Below are positions 25,260 to 33,110 of a stretch of DNA of 37,703 nt, piece after piece. Below the pieces are notes generated by a model that saw nothing but the letters and a program-made list of their open reading frames with translations, was not told where the DNA came from and made no database searches. Within the stretch, counting starts at the first letter, position 1, and each line of letters opens with the position of its first letter. Origin of the DNA: Candidatus Omnitrophota bacterium (GTDB lineage Bacteria; Omnitrophota; Gorgyraeia; Gygaellales; Profunditerraquicolaceae); NCBI GenBank assembly GCA_023818655.1, contig JAMWCI010000006.1, positions 1 through 37,703 of the forward strand, in the 5' to 3' direction. The position numbers were made by a program, and so were the translations under genes.

Positions 25260-25346
25260 CGCCTACCTCCTTTGATTTCGTTTGCGGCACGATTTTAATT
25301 ATCCTCATTTTTTGATAAATTCACCGTATTCCTTTTTATGCACAGG

Positions 25347-25352
25347 ATTATA
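25347..25352 (-). promoter_or_regulatory. -10 box of the moxR-bat operon
   Basis: TATAAT on the minus strand, about 88 nt upstream of the moxR ATG and just after the htrA-hsp20 stop. No strong -35 is seen at 17 nt; the T-rich stretch upstream may help. Confidence 0.5.
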
Positions 25353-25377
25353 CCTCATAAAAAACTTTTTTCGATAA

Positions 25378-26655
25378 TTACCTCGCCTGCTTCTTTTTGA
25401 CGCGGATAATAATAACATCGTCTTTGACTTCTGAGGTTATGCTTTTTTCATCGGCGTCTGACGGCAGCAACATGCTCCTTAAAAAATAACCAAAGGTCTG
25501 CGAGCTCAAACGTCTGCCGGCGCCATTCTCCTGCAAACTATCCGCGTATTCTCCGCTTACGGTAATTGTGCCTCTATTTATCTCCACGTTAATTTTATCT
25601 TTGTTCAAATCGGAAATATTTATCTTGTAAATATATTCATCATCTGTTTCCTGCGTATCCAATTGAGCATCGTAGAAGATATCGCCTTTAAACATCCCCC
25701 TCTGGCTGCCCCAACGATTGAAGGCATCCTGCATCAATAAATTCATCTGTTTCTGCATGCGTTTAATTTCATCCCAGGAGTCCCGGTCCTGCTCATCCAA
25801 GGATGGAATAACGGGAGATGACTGGGAATGCGGAAAGATATTGGCCCTCTTGCGTTTCGTCTGAATATTTGCGTTCCGCTTATATTCTTCAATTAATTTT
25901 CGCACTTTCTCTACTGGAATCGCAAAACCTATATTCTGAGAATACTGCACTACTGCCAAATTTATCCCGATAAGCTCGCCATTTAAATTAAATAAAGCCC
26001 CTCCGCTGTTCCCGGGGTTAATAGGGGCATCGATCTGTAACAAGCTGTCGGCAATCAGTTCTCCATATGTAGAATACAGTTTCCTGTTTTTGCCGCTGAC
26101 GATGCCGGAGGTAACAGTATTTTCAAGGCCAAAGGGATTGCCAATGGCAACCACAGTCTCACCGAGCATAAGGTCTTTTGTTTGGCCCAATACGGCCTCA
26201 GTAAGCTCCTTAGGGGGCGTAATCTTAATAAGAGCCAAATCTTCTTCGGAATCTTCATACAACACCTTGCCCTTTGCCTGCATACCGTCGTTTAGAATAA
26301 CATAAATGGAATCAGCCATATTGACGACATGGGCATTGGTTACAATAAGCCCGCTTTTATCTATAATGACTCCCGAGCCTACGCTCTTTAGCTTCATAGC
26401 CTGCGTCATTCCGTGAAGCGAGAAGAACTGGTCAAACAGGGTATCCAAATCCCCTCCGTAATTGCCCCAAAGCGGATTCTGCCTAAGGAATAAAACCCTC
26501 TCTGTGCTGATATTCACTACCGCTGCGGATGAACCTTTAACAACTTTAACGACAGGGGTCTGGCGATTATTTATCTCCGAAGCGTAACTAATTTTCCAAA
26601 CGGCACTTAATACCAGTAAAACTACAGATGATTTCTTCAGCAGTTTCGCCAACAT
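25378..26655 (-). CDS. HtrA/Deg-type serine protease fused to an Hsp20 (alpha-crystallin) domain
   Basis: 425 aa. A signal peptide (about residues 1-25, cut near YAS) leads to a trypsin-like S1C protease (about 35-255). All three catalytic residues are present: His109 in IVTNAHVV, Asp139 in SEEDLALIKI and Ser217 in PGNSGGALF, with GNPFGLENTVTSGIVS before it. DegP/DegQ would next have PDZ domains. Here a linker with an amphipathic helix (about 290-316, WDEIKRMQKQMNLLMQDAF) leads to a small-heat-shock alpha-crystallin domain (about 325-423: YIYKINISDLNKDKINVEIN, GTITVSGEYAD, DVIIIRVKK). No PDZ motif is seen. The product should be a periplasmic protease that recruits misfolded substrates through a chaperone module. 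RBS AAGGAG is well placed; it starts 5 bp after plsC. Confidence 0.93.
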   Translation of the reverse strand: MLAKLLKKSSVVLLVLSAVWKISYASEINNRQTPVVKVVKGSSAAVVNISTERVLFLRQNPLWGNYGGDLDTLFDQFFSLHGMTQAMKLKSVGSGVIIDKSGLIVTNAHVVNMADSIYVILNDGMQAKGKVLYEDSEEDLALIKITPPKELTEAVLGQTKDLMLGETVVAIGNPFGLENTVTSGIVSGKNRKLYSTYGELIADSLLQIDAPINPGNSGGALFNLNGELIGINLAVVQYSQNIGFAIPVEKVRKLIEEYKRNANIQTKRKRANIFPHSQSSPVIPSLDEQDRDSWDEIKRMQKQMNLLMQDAFNRWGSQRGMFKGDIFYDAQLDTQETDDEYIYKINISDLNKDKINVEINRGTITVSGEYADSLQENGAGRRLSSQTFGYFLRSMLLPSDADEKSITSEVKDDVIIIRVKKKQAR

Positions 26656-26660
26656 AGCAA

Positions 26661-27317
26661 CTATCTCCTTTTTGGTATATATTTATTTCTTAGGGAGCTG
26701 TTCTTTAAGATTGCGATTCTATCTCTAATGTATTCGCTACCTAGCGCAATGTCATCTTTATAAACAGGATTGTAAACGCCATTAAGAAAGAATTTTTCTC
26801 TAATTATAACGCAAATTTTAGGCAATTTCAAAAAGTTATTCTCATAACCGGACACATTATAAACGTCATTTATATATAAAGGGATAATAGGGGGTTTGGA
26901 TTTAAGTCCAAGGTAAGCTGCGCCTGAAAGAAATGTATTTAATTTTCCATTTCTTGATAATCGTCCTTCTGAGAATACGCCTATAATCCGCTCTTGTTTT
27001 AAAAGACGCCTGGCCTCTTTCAGCGCTTCTTTATTGCTACCCTTACCCGGCTCTACCTTAAAAAAAGGGATTCGTTTAGCAAAAAAAGAGAAAGGTTTAA
27101 TACGAAAAACCCAAATTGCTACTAACCAATGTATTATACGGTTTGTGCAACAGGTAACTACGAAAGGATCAAGAAGACTCGTGTAATTGACGACTAATAT
27201 GGCAGGACATTGCGAAGGTATGTTTTCTTTTCCTTTTATCTCCAATCGGAAAACTATCTTTAATATTACAAAAAATAACCCTTGGGAAACATAGTAAACA
27301 CACTTGCCAATATCCAT
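26661..27317 (-). CDS. PlsC-like 1-acyl-glycerol-3-phosphate acyltransferase, atypical active site
   Basis: 218 aa, usual length. It has an N-terminal hydrophobic segment and the acyltransferase blocks: motif I VVNYTSLLDPFV, an intermediate FAKRIPFFKVEPGKGSN, motif III GVFSEGRLSRNG and motif IV PPIIPLYIND. The catalytic NHxxxxD is here N44-Y45-xxxx-D50: the essential His is Tyr (codon TAC, one change from CAC). In active PlsC enzymes this His removes the proton from the acceptor hydroxyl, so catalysis is in doubt. It may be a diverged acyltransferase with another role or a sequence error. It lies 10 bp downstream of a zinc-ribbon gene and just before the protease fusion. Confidence 0.75.
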   Translation of the reverse strand: MDIGKCVYYVSQGLFFVILKIVFRLEIKGKENIPSQCPAILVVNYTSLLDPFVVTCCTNRIIHWLVAIWVFRIKPFSFFAKRIPFFKVEPGKGSNKEALKEARRLLKQERIIGVFSEGRLSRNGKLNTFLSGAAYLGLKSKPPIIPLYINDVYNVSGYENNFLKLPKICVIIREKFFLNGVYNPVYKDDIALGSEYIRDRIAILKNSSLRNKYIPKRR

Positions 27318-27327
27318 TGTATTAAAT

Positions 27328-27522
27328 TTATCCGTATTTTATTCCGAGGGATGTTCGTTTTGTCTCTTTGCGACTGCCGACTGACTCATGGCATTGCACA
27401 CAGCGATAATCGTACAGCTCTCCGTCAGGCAATACCAAAAGCAGTGTTTCTTGCACTGGCATAGACCTGCCACAGTTGGCACAATACAGATGTGTGGCGG
27501 TCATTTTTTCAAATTGCCTCAT
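27328..27522 (-). CDS. Small zinc-ribbon protein
   Basis: 64 aa. The ATG at 27522 overlaps the upstream gene's TGA (ATGA), favouring it over a GTG at 27534. One clear zinc ribbon: YCANCGRSM … YRCVQCHESVG (two CxxC about 23 residues apart). No family recognised. It belongs to a run of four small genes between rpoZ and the acyltransferase. Confidence 0.65.
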   Translation of the reverse strand: MRQFEKMTATHLYCANCGRSMPVQETLLLVLPDGELYDYRCVQCHESVGSRKETKRTSLGIKYG

Positions 27523-28058
27523 TTCTTCCACCAATCCGCGTCATCCTCTTCTTCATTGTTAAATTCGCTAAAGTCCGAAGGCAAAATGATATTGAAATAA
27601 AGAAAAAGACATCCGGGGATATCGCCGATGCCTTTGAACTTTTTAAGATCCTTTAAATTTTTTGGAAGACTATCGCCAATCTCCGGCATATAATCTTTCA
27701 GCAGTGCCTGCATCTTGCGCAAAACCTCTTCTTGCAACTGGAGCCCTAACGGTAAAGTCGGCAATTTTTTACTGCACTTCCTGCAGTAGAATTTTATATC
27801 TCCGCATCGAATGCATTCTCCAACAAAGAATTCCTCTAATGTGAACTTCTGTTTGCATCCAACGCAATGCAGCTTCCTTTGACAAGCAGCGCAGATGCTT
27901 AGCGTCTTAAGAGACGCTGTCTTAAAAACTAACGGACTATCAGTAAAATATATCTTGCCACAAAATTTACATTCTAAGGGGAAGTCTGTGCCTGAGGGAA
28001 ACGTTTCTATTTTTTTACATATATATTTATGCCTTCTACATTTTGTCTCCTTGGTCAT
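27519..28058 (-). CDS. Cysteine-rich zinc-binding protein, unknown function
   Basis: 179 aa. The first 95 residues contain several CxxC pairs: ECKFCGKIYF, SICAACQRKLHCVGCKQKFT, GECIRCGDIKFYCRKCSKKL. This suggests three zinc ribbons. The second half is helical with an acidic end (EFNNEEEDDADWWKK). RBS TAGGAG 7 nt before the ATG. The C-terminal end overlaps the next gene. No known family recognised; RNA, ribosome or RNA-polymerase binding is possible given its neighbours. Confidence 0.65.
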   Translation of the reverse strand: MTKETKCRRHKYICKKIETFPSGTDFPLECKFCGKIYFTDSPLVFKTASLKTLSICAACQRKLHCVGCKQKFTLEEFFVGECIRCGDIKFYCRKCSKKLPTLPLGLQLQEEVLRKMQALLKDYMPEIGDSLPKNLKDLKKFKGIGDIPGCLFLYFNIILPSDFSEFNNEEEDDADWWKK

Positions 28059-28078
28059 AGGTGCACTCCTAACACTAA

Positions 28079-28231
28079 TTAAATTAATGTCTGTGCCTTA
28101 TCCCCTCCAATGTAGTATTTGCCGTAAAAATATTCTTTGGGGTCAAGTCCTTTCTCTAAAAGGTTAATCCGCCTGCGACGCCTCTTTAGTCTCTGCCTGA
28201 ATTTAATCTTTAATCTCTTTTTTGAACTCAT
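28079..28231 (-). CDS. Small, very basic protein (50 aa)
   Basis: 50 codons: MSSKKRLKIKFRQRLKRRRR, then INLLEKGLDPKEYFYGKYYI, then GGDKAQTLI. Start overlaps the preceding small gene's stop as ATGA, which supports real translation. The Lys/Arg-rich N-terminus suggests nucleic-acid or ribosome binding. No family recognised. Confidence 0.5.
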   Translation of the reverse strand: MSSKKRLKIKFRQRLKRRRRRINLLEKGLDPKEYFYGKYYIGGDKAQTLI

Positions 28232-28407
28232 ACCTTGTCCATTTCAAAAAGGTCCTGCCCGCACCAACGGCATCTCTTTTCTTCATCGCTGTAACCATCG
28301 GTCATAAGGCACTTGCGACAGCGATAATTGCCTTTTGAGCGTTTCAACACACCGTATTCCTTCTCTAGCGCCATAATATCTATGTTTTTGAGTATATTCT
28401 CATGCAT
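28228..28407 (-). CDS. Small zinc-ribbon protein (59 aa)
   Basis: 59 codons starting MHENILKNIDIMALEKEYGV, then a compact zinc ribbon CRKCLMTDGYSDEEKRCRWC (CxxC, 13 residues, CxxC). Six bp after rpoZ and overlapping the next gene by ATGA, so it is part of the operon. No family recognised. Confidence 0.6.
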   Translation of the reverse strand: MHENILKNIDIMALEKEYGVLKRSKGNYRCRKCLMTDGYSDEEKRCRWCGQDLFEMDKV

Positions 28408-28413
28408 GGTTAT

Positions 28414-28617
28414 TTATTTCTTACTTAATCTTACTTTTCCTTCAGCAATCTCAAGCAAAGCAACAGTAGATGACTTGACATTCGCCCCTACCTCAACCAG
28501 CTTGGGTTGTCCTTCAGAAATCTCTATTGCCCTCTTAGAAGCCAAATTTACCAGTTTATAAACAGAATTACTGCATTTATCCAAAAGTTTCTCTAAAGGC
28601 ACTTCTCTTGTCATCAT
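28414..28617 (-). CDS. rpoZ: RNA polymerase omega subunit
   Basis: 67 aa from the ATG at 28617. The sequence matches RpoZ: PLEKLLDKCSNSVYKLVNLA, SKRAIEISEGQPKLV and KSSTVALLEIAEGKVRL. A longer frame to 28656 only reads through a hairpin and is not used. Its place directly after groEL and before small zinc proteins is unusual; elsewhere rpoZ often follows gmk. Confidence 0.85.
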   Translation of the reverse strand: MMTREVPLEKLLDKCSNSVYKLVNLASKRAIEISEGQPKLVEVGANVKSSTVALLEIAEGKVRLSKK

Positions 28618-28640
28618 AGCTCTTACTATTTTGTAGCGAT

Positions 28641-28674
28641 AACGGGCTGCTGCCATTATTGGCAGCAGCCCGTT
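28641..28674 (-). terminator. 14-bp perfect hairpin between groEL and rpoZ
   Basis: AACGGGCTGCTGCC, loop ATTATT, GGCAGCAGCCCGTT. Very stable. On the minus strand it is not followed by a U-run, so it is either a weak terminator or an mRNA 3'-end stabiliser that sets the groEL-to-rpoZ ratio. Confidence 0.6.
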
Positions 28675-28694
28675 GGTTTTACTTTTGTCTCTCT

Positions 28695-30338
<1,644 letters not shown>

Positions 30339-30629
30339 TTAATCGGCAACGATAGCCAAGACATCGTCTTCTCTAATAATCAAATGCTCCTCATCATTTA
30401 ACTTTATTTCTGTTCCCGAATATTTGCCATAAAGGATTCTATCTCCAACCTTAACCTCTAACGGATGAATCTTGCCGTCTTCTAACACCTTACCCTTACC
30501 TACTGCTATTACCCTGCCCTCCTGCGGTCTTTCTTTGGCAGTATCTGGCAAGATAATTCCTCCCCTGGTTTTTTCTTCCGCCTCCAAAGGTTTAACCAAG
30601 ATTCTGTCTCCCAATGGTGTAATCTGCAT
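30339..30629 (-). CDS. groES: Co-chaperonin GroES (Hsp10)
   Basis: 96 aa from the ATG at 30629, preceded by GGAAAGGAGGAGG. Family hallmarks: [20 protein letters not shown], the mobile loop [19 protein letters not shown] and [18 protein letters not shown]. The frame stays open for 46 more codons upstream (to ATG 30767), where a second strong AAAGGAGGTGAT is found. That extension is highly basic and not part of the GroES fold; it could be a leader peptide or an extended isoform. Confidence 0.96.
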   Translation of the reverse strand: MQITPLGDRILVKPLEAEEKTRGGIILPDTAKERPQEGRVIAVGKGKVLEDGKIHPLEVKVGDRILYGKYSGTEIKLNDEEHLIIREDDVLAIVAD

Positions 30630-30887
30630 AGACGCCTCCTCCTTTCCTTGAATATCCCATTTGCTTACGCCTGATTTTATTTCCTGTTTCTGTTCAGGGT
30701 TTTTTTTATTTGGCATCTTCCTTCGCACCAAAGATTCCTTTTTGCCAACAACTTTTCTCTTCTTCATCTAAAAACAATATCACCTCCTTTGCGAATTAAG
30801 ATAACAAAATATTTTAATCTTATTTTCTTGCTCGGATTTTATGTTGCGGATTATTTATTTGTTGCGGATAATTCTGTATTTTCTCTC

Positions 30888-31565
30888 TTATAATACCTGA
30901 ATCTTTTTCCCTGATGCTTCTTTATCCACATAGACAGCTGTTTTGGCAATCTTAATAGTTAATACTCCATCCTTATAATCTGCGGTTATCTCATCCTCTT
31001 TTATATTCTCGGGCAGTGAAATAACCCTTGAAAAATGCCCATAGCTTCTTTCCTGTTTAAAAAACTTATCCGCCTTCTCTTCTTCAAGCACGGTTTCTCG
31101 TTCGCCAGAGACCTTAAGTATTTTGTTCTTGATTTCAACATTTATTTTATCCTTATTCATTCCAGGCAAATCCATTGTTATCGTATAATGCGTCTTGTCT
31201 TCCCTAATATCTATATCCGGCTCAAAGAAATTTTCTTCAGTAAAAGACAATAACCCCTGACTTCCCAGGTTTCTTTTTAGGTTCTCGGCAAATATCTTGT
31301 TAAAACGTTGATGCATTCGCCTCATTTCTTCAAATGGCTTAAATTTATCAACAAAGAAATCATCCCGTTGCCAGTCATCATTAAAAATCCTCTGAATAAA
31401 TCTTGTAATCGGCGATTTCCACAGACTTACCGAGGAGCCAACTTTCAGCGCGACATTTCCAAACTTATCTATACGTTTCTTTAGGATAATCAGATACGCC
31501 CCTTCAACCACTAAGCCGATACTCAATATTATTATCAAAACTATTAATATCTTCTGATTTTTCAT
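30888..31565 (-). CDS. Membrane-anchored Hsp20/alpha-crystallin protein
   Basis: 225 aa, much longer than a normal small heat-shock protein. An N-terminal hydrophobic segment (about residues 5-28, ILIVLIIILSIGLVVEGAYL) should anchor it in the membrane. An amphipathic helical region follows (FKPFEEMRRMHQRFNKIFAE), then the alpha-crystallin domain (about 112-215: YTITMDLPGMNKDKINVEIK, DGVLTIKIAKT). The identical segment NKDKINVEI and the similar preceding helix are shared with the HtrA-Hsp20 fusion at 25378-26655. It probably holds unfolding proteins at the membrane or periplasm. It lies 121 bp upstream of the groES region. Confidence 0.88.
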   Translation of the reverse strand: MKNQKILIVLIIILSIGLVVEGAYLIILKKRIDKFGNVALKVGSSVSLWKSPITRFIQRIFNDDWQRDDFFVDKFKPFEEMRRMHQRFNKIFAENLKRNLGSQGLLSFTEENFFEPDIDIREDKTHYTITMDLPGMNKDKINVEIKNKILKVSGERETVLEEEKADKFFKQERSYGHFSRVISLPENIKEDEITADYKDGVLTIKIAKTAVYVDKEASGKKIQVL

Positions 31566-31595
31566 CTTGTGATATTCACTTATGAATGCGGGTTG

Positions 31596-31631
31596 TTAAG
31601 CTGCGGCACTGAGCTTATGCCGCAGCCTTAA
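31596..31631 (-). terminator. Hairpin between soluble and membrane Hsp20 genes
   Basis: TTAAGCTGCGGC (31596-31607) pairs with GCCGCAGCCTTAA (31619-31631) with one bulge; loop 11 nt. No U-run on the minus strand. Possible attenuator or RNA-stability element between cistrons. Confidence 0.5.
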
Positions 31632-31651
31632 TTTTAAAGCCTATTCTCTGT

Positions 31652-32026
31652 TTAATCTTTAATTTCAATTCTTTTTGGCTGATCCTGACTGGACTTAACT
31701 AGTCTTACCCTTAATATACCGTTTTCATATTGAGCGTCGATTTTGTTCATGTCAATTTCTTCCCCGATTACAAAGGTCCTTGCATACTCCAGCGGACAGC
31801 GTTCTCTATGAATAACAGTATATCCTTTAGGCACGACTTCGTCTTGCTCCCTCGTCTTGCCTCTTATCGTTAATTCATTTCCTTTAAGCTCAAGCGCTAT
31901 ATCTTCTCTGGTTAAACCCGTCATCTCGGCTTCAAGAATGACTTCTTTATCGGTCTCCTGTATATTAACTAAAGGCTGTATAACCCTTGGCTCAAACCGC
32001 CTTGCCCTGTGTTTAACAAAGGTCAT
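31652..32026 (-). CDS. Hsp20-family small heat-shock protein
   Basis: 124 aa from the ATG at 32026, 8 nt after GGGGGAGG. Alpha-crystallin domain (KEVILEAEMTGLTREDIALE, ELTIRGKTREQD, NGILRVRLVKS). The N-terminal arm is short and basic (TFVKHRARRFEPRV). An ATP-independent holdase; it follows another hsp20 gene with a hairpin between them. Confidence 0.92.
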   Translation of the reverse strand: MTFVKHRARRFEPRVIQPLVNIQETDKEVILEAEMTGLTREDIALELKGNELTIRGKTREQDEVVPKGYTVIHRERCPLEYARTFVIGEEIDMNKIDAQYENGILRVRLVKSSQDQPKRIEIKD

Positions 32027-32048
32027 CTTCAACACCTCCCCCGCACCC

Positions 32049-32082
32049 TAAAGTAACGTCTCGAAAACGAGACGTTACTTTA
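32049..32082 (-). terminator. 15-bp perfect hairpin overlapping the stop of the first hsp20
   Basis: TAAAGTAACGTCTCG, loop AAAA, CGAGACGTTACTTTA; it includes the TAA stop of the 32075-32545 gene and ends just before the next gene's ribosome binding site. No U-run. Likely to tune expression between cistrons. Confidence 0.6.
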
Positions 32083-32545
32083 TGTCTATTTTAAGCTGTT
32101 TAGGCTTTGCTTCTTCTTTCTTGGGAAGCACCAATTCCAAAACGCCATTTTTGTAGGTGGCGTTTACCTTAGAAGCATCCACTTCCGCGGGAAGGCGAAT
32201 TGCCCTGTTGAAAGAACCGTAGAAACGCTCTGTCCTGACAAAGTCTTTCTCTTTTGTTTCTTTCTCTTGTTTCTTCTCTCCCTTTATTATCAAGATATCT
32301 TTATTAACAGAAACCTCTATTTCATCTTTTTTCATCCCAGGGATATCGGCCTTAACCATAACGTTGCCCTTGGAATCGTAGATATCTACAGCTGGGCTCC
32401 AAGCGCCTTCCAGCAAGCCTACATCACGGTCGCTCCACCTCAACAAAGAAGAGTCAAACAATCTGTTCATTTCATTCTGAATTGCCTCCAGGTCCCTAAA
32501 AGGATCCCACCACATTTCTCTTGGCCTCCAAGGTATAAGCGCCAT
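32075..32545 (-). CDS. Hsp20-family small heat-shock protein
   Basis: 156 aa from the ATG at 32545 (RBS GGGGGTG, 8 nt). Classic bacterial small heat-shock layout: N-terminal arm with PWRPREMWWDPFRDLEAIQN and MNRLFDSSLLRW, alpha-crystallin domain (NVMVKADIPGMKKDEIEVSV, FYGSFNRAIRLPAEVD, NGVLELVLPKKEEAKPK). First structural gene after the CIRCE-like promoter. Confidence 0.95.
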   Translation of the reverse strand: MALIPWRPREMWWDPFRDLEAIQNEMNRLFDSSLLRWSDRDVGLLEGAWSPAVDIYDSKGNVMVKADIPGMKKDEIEVSVNKDILIIKGEKKQEKETKEKDFVRTERFYGSFNRAIRLPAEVDASKVNATYKNGVLELVLPKKEEAKPKQLKIDIK

Positions 32546-32591
32546 AGTTAACACCCCCTTTCAAAATTATTTATTTTGTCCTCTCTTCAAT

Positions 32592-32651
32592 TTAACATTC
32601 ACAGCTGAAACTCATCTGTCTTCTCTTGCGTTTTTTTAACCGCCTCATCAT
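32592..32651 (-). CDS. Possible 19-codon leader ORF in the hsp20 5' UTR
   Basis: MMRRLKKRKRRQMSFSCEC, then TAA. It lies entirely in the leader between the CIRCE element and the first hsp20 start. Purine-rich AAAGAAAG precedes it. It could be a leader peptide, but it may be chance. Confidence 0.2.
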   Translation of the reverse strand: MMRRLKKRKRRQMSFSCEC

Positions 32652-32659
32652 CTTTCTTT

Positions 32660-32686
32660 TTAGCACTCTTTATATTGGAGTACCAA
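32660..32686. promoter_or_regulatory. CIRCE-like operator (HrcA site)
   Basis: Plus strand TTAGCACTC, 9-nt spacer, GAGTACCAA. The CIRCE consensus is TTAGCACTC-N9-GAGTGCTAA; the left half is perfect and the right half has 2 mismatches (16 of 18). It lies across the predicted transcription start of the hsp20 operon, the normal place for HrcA repression. Confidence 0.8.
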
Positions 32687-32698
32687 TGCCAAAGTAAA
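32669..32698 (-). promoter_or_regulatory. Promoter of the hsp20-groESL run
   Basis: On the minus strand TTTACT (32693-32698), 18-nt spacer, TATAAA (32669-32674). The start would fall near 32662 inside the CIRCE repeat, leaving a leader of about 115 nt. A vegetative-type promoter under a repressor is the standard CIRCE arrangement. Confidence 0.6.
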
Positions 32699-32703
32699 AA
32701 AAA

Positions 32704-32994
32704 TTAATCCTTTTTAAAGATTTTCTTCTCAATCTCTAATATAACTTTTAAACCATCCACCTTTACCTTCTTTTCTTTCATCAGGTACCAAATATGGCTC
32801 AATCTATCCAACTCACCCTTAGAATAAAGTCGCGATTTCCCTTTTTTTCTGGGTGGACGAACAATGTTCTCTTTATCAAGCTGCTTGAGCACCCAGACCG
32901 GTATGCCTAAAAGCCGGTGGATAACGCCGCTGGTATATACCGGCTCATTTATGTCAACATCAAAAACATCGCCGTATTTGACTTCTTTTTTCAT
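32704..32994 (-). CDS. hspR: MerR-family regulator, HspR-like heat-shock repressor
   Basis: 96 aa. A MerR-type winged helix-turn-helix: EPVYTSGVIHRLLGIPVWVL, QLDKENIVRPPRKKGKSRLY, SKGELDRLSHIWYLMKEKKV. The N-terminus NEPVYTSGVIHRLLGI is the pattern of HspR, which represses chaperone genes together with DnaK. It sits immediately upstream of, and in the same direction as, the hsp20 operon. No clear HAIR operator (CTTGAGT-N7-ACTCAAG) was found, although CTTGACAAAATTCGAG overlaps its own promoter. The ATG at 32994 has no ribosome binding site. Confidence 0.8.
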   Translation of the reverse strand: MKKEVKYGDVFDVDINEPVYTSGVIHRLLGIPVWVLKQLDKENIVRPPRKKGKSRLYSKGELDRLSHIWYLMKEKKVKVDGLKVILEIEKKIFKKD

Positions 32995-33002
32995 CACTTA
33001 AA

Positions 33003-33031
33003 TATATAACACATTTCTCGAATTTTGTCAA
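33003..33031 (-). promoter_or_regulatory. Promoter of hspR
   Basis: TTGACA (33026-33031), 17-nt spacer, TATATA (33003-33008). The start codon is only 8 nt past the -10, so the mRNA is predicted to be leaderless or nearly so. Confidence 0.75.
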
Positions 33032-33110
33032 GTGTTTTTCGTAAATTTTTTTTCGTTTTTCGTAATTATAAATTTAACATGCGCTAACAGCCATCGCAAC
33101 CATCCAAAAA

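Noticed and set aside
28618-28656. N-terminal extension of RpoZ (MAAARYRYK)
   Set aside because: It reads one arm of the groEL-rpoZ hairpin; the ATG at 28617 suits the family length.
30768-30887. A CIRCE element directly before groES
   Set aside because: I searched by eye for TTAGCACTC or GAGTGCTAA and found none; the only match is upstream of the hsp20 genes.
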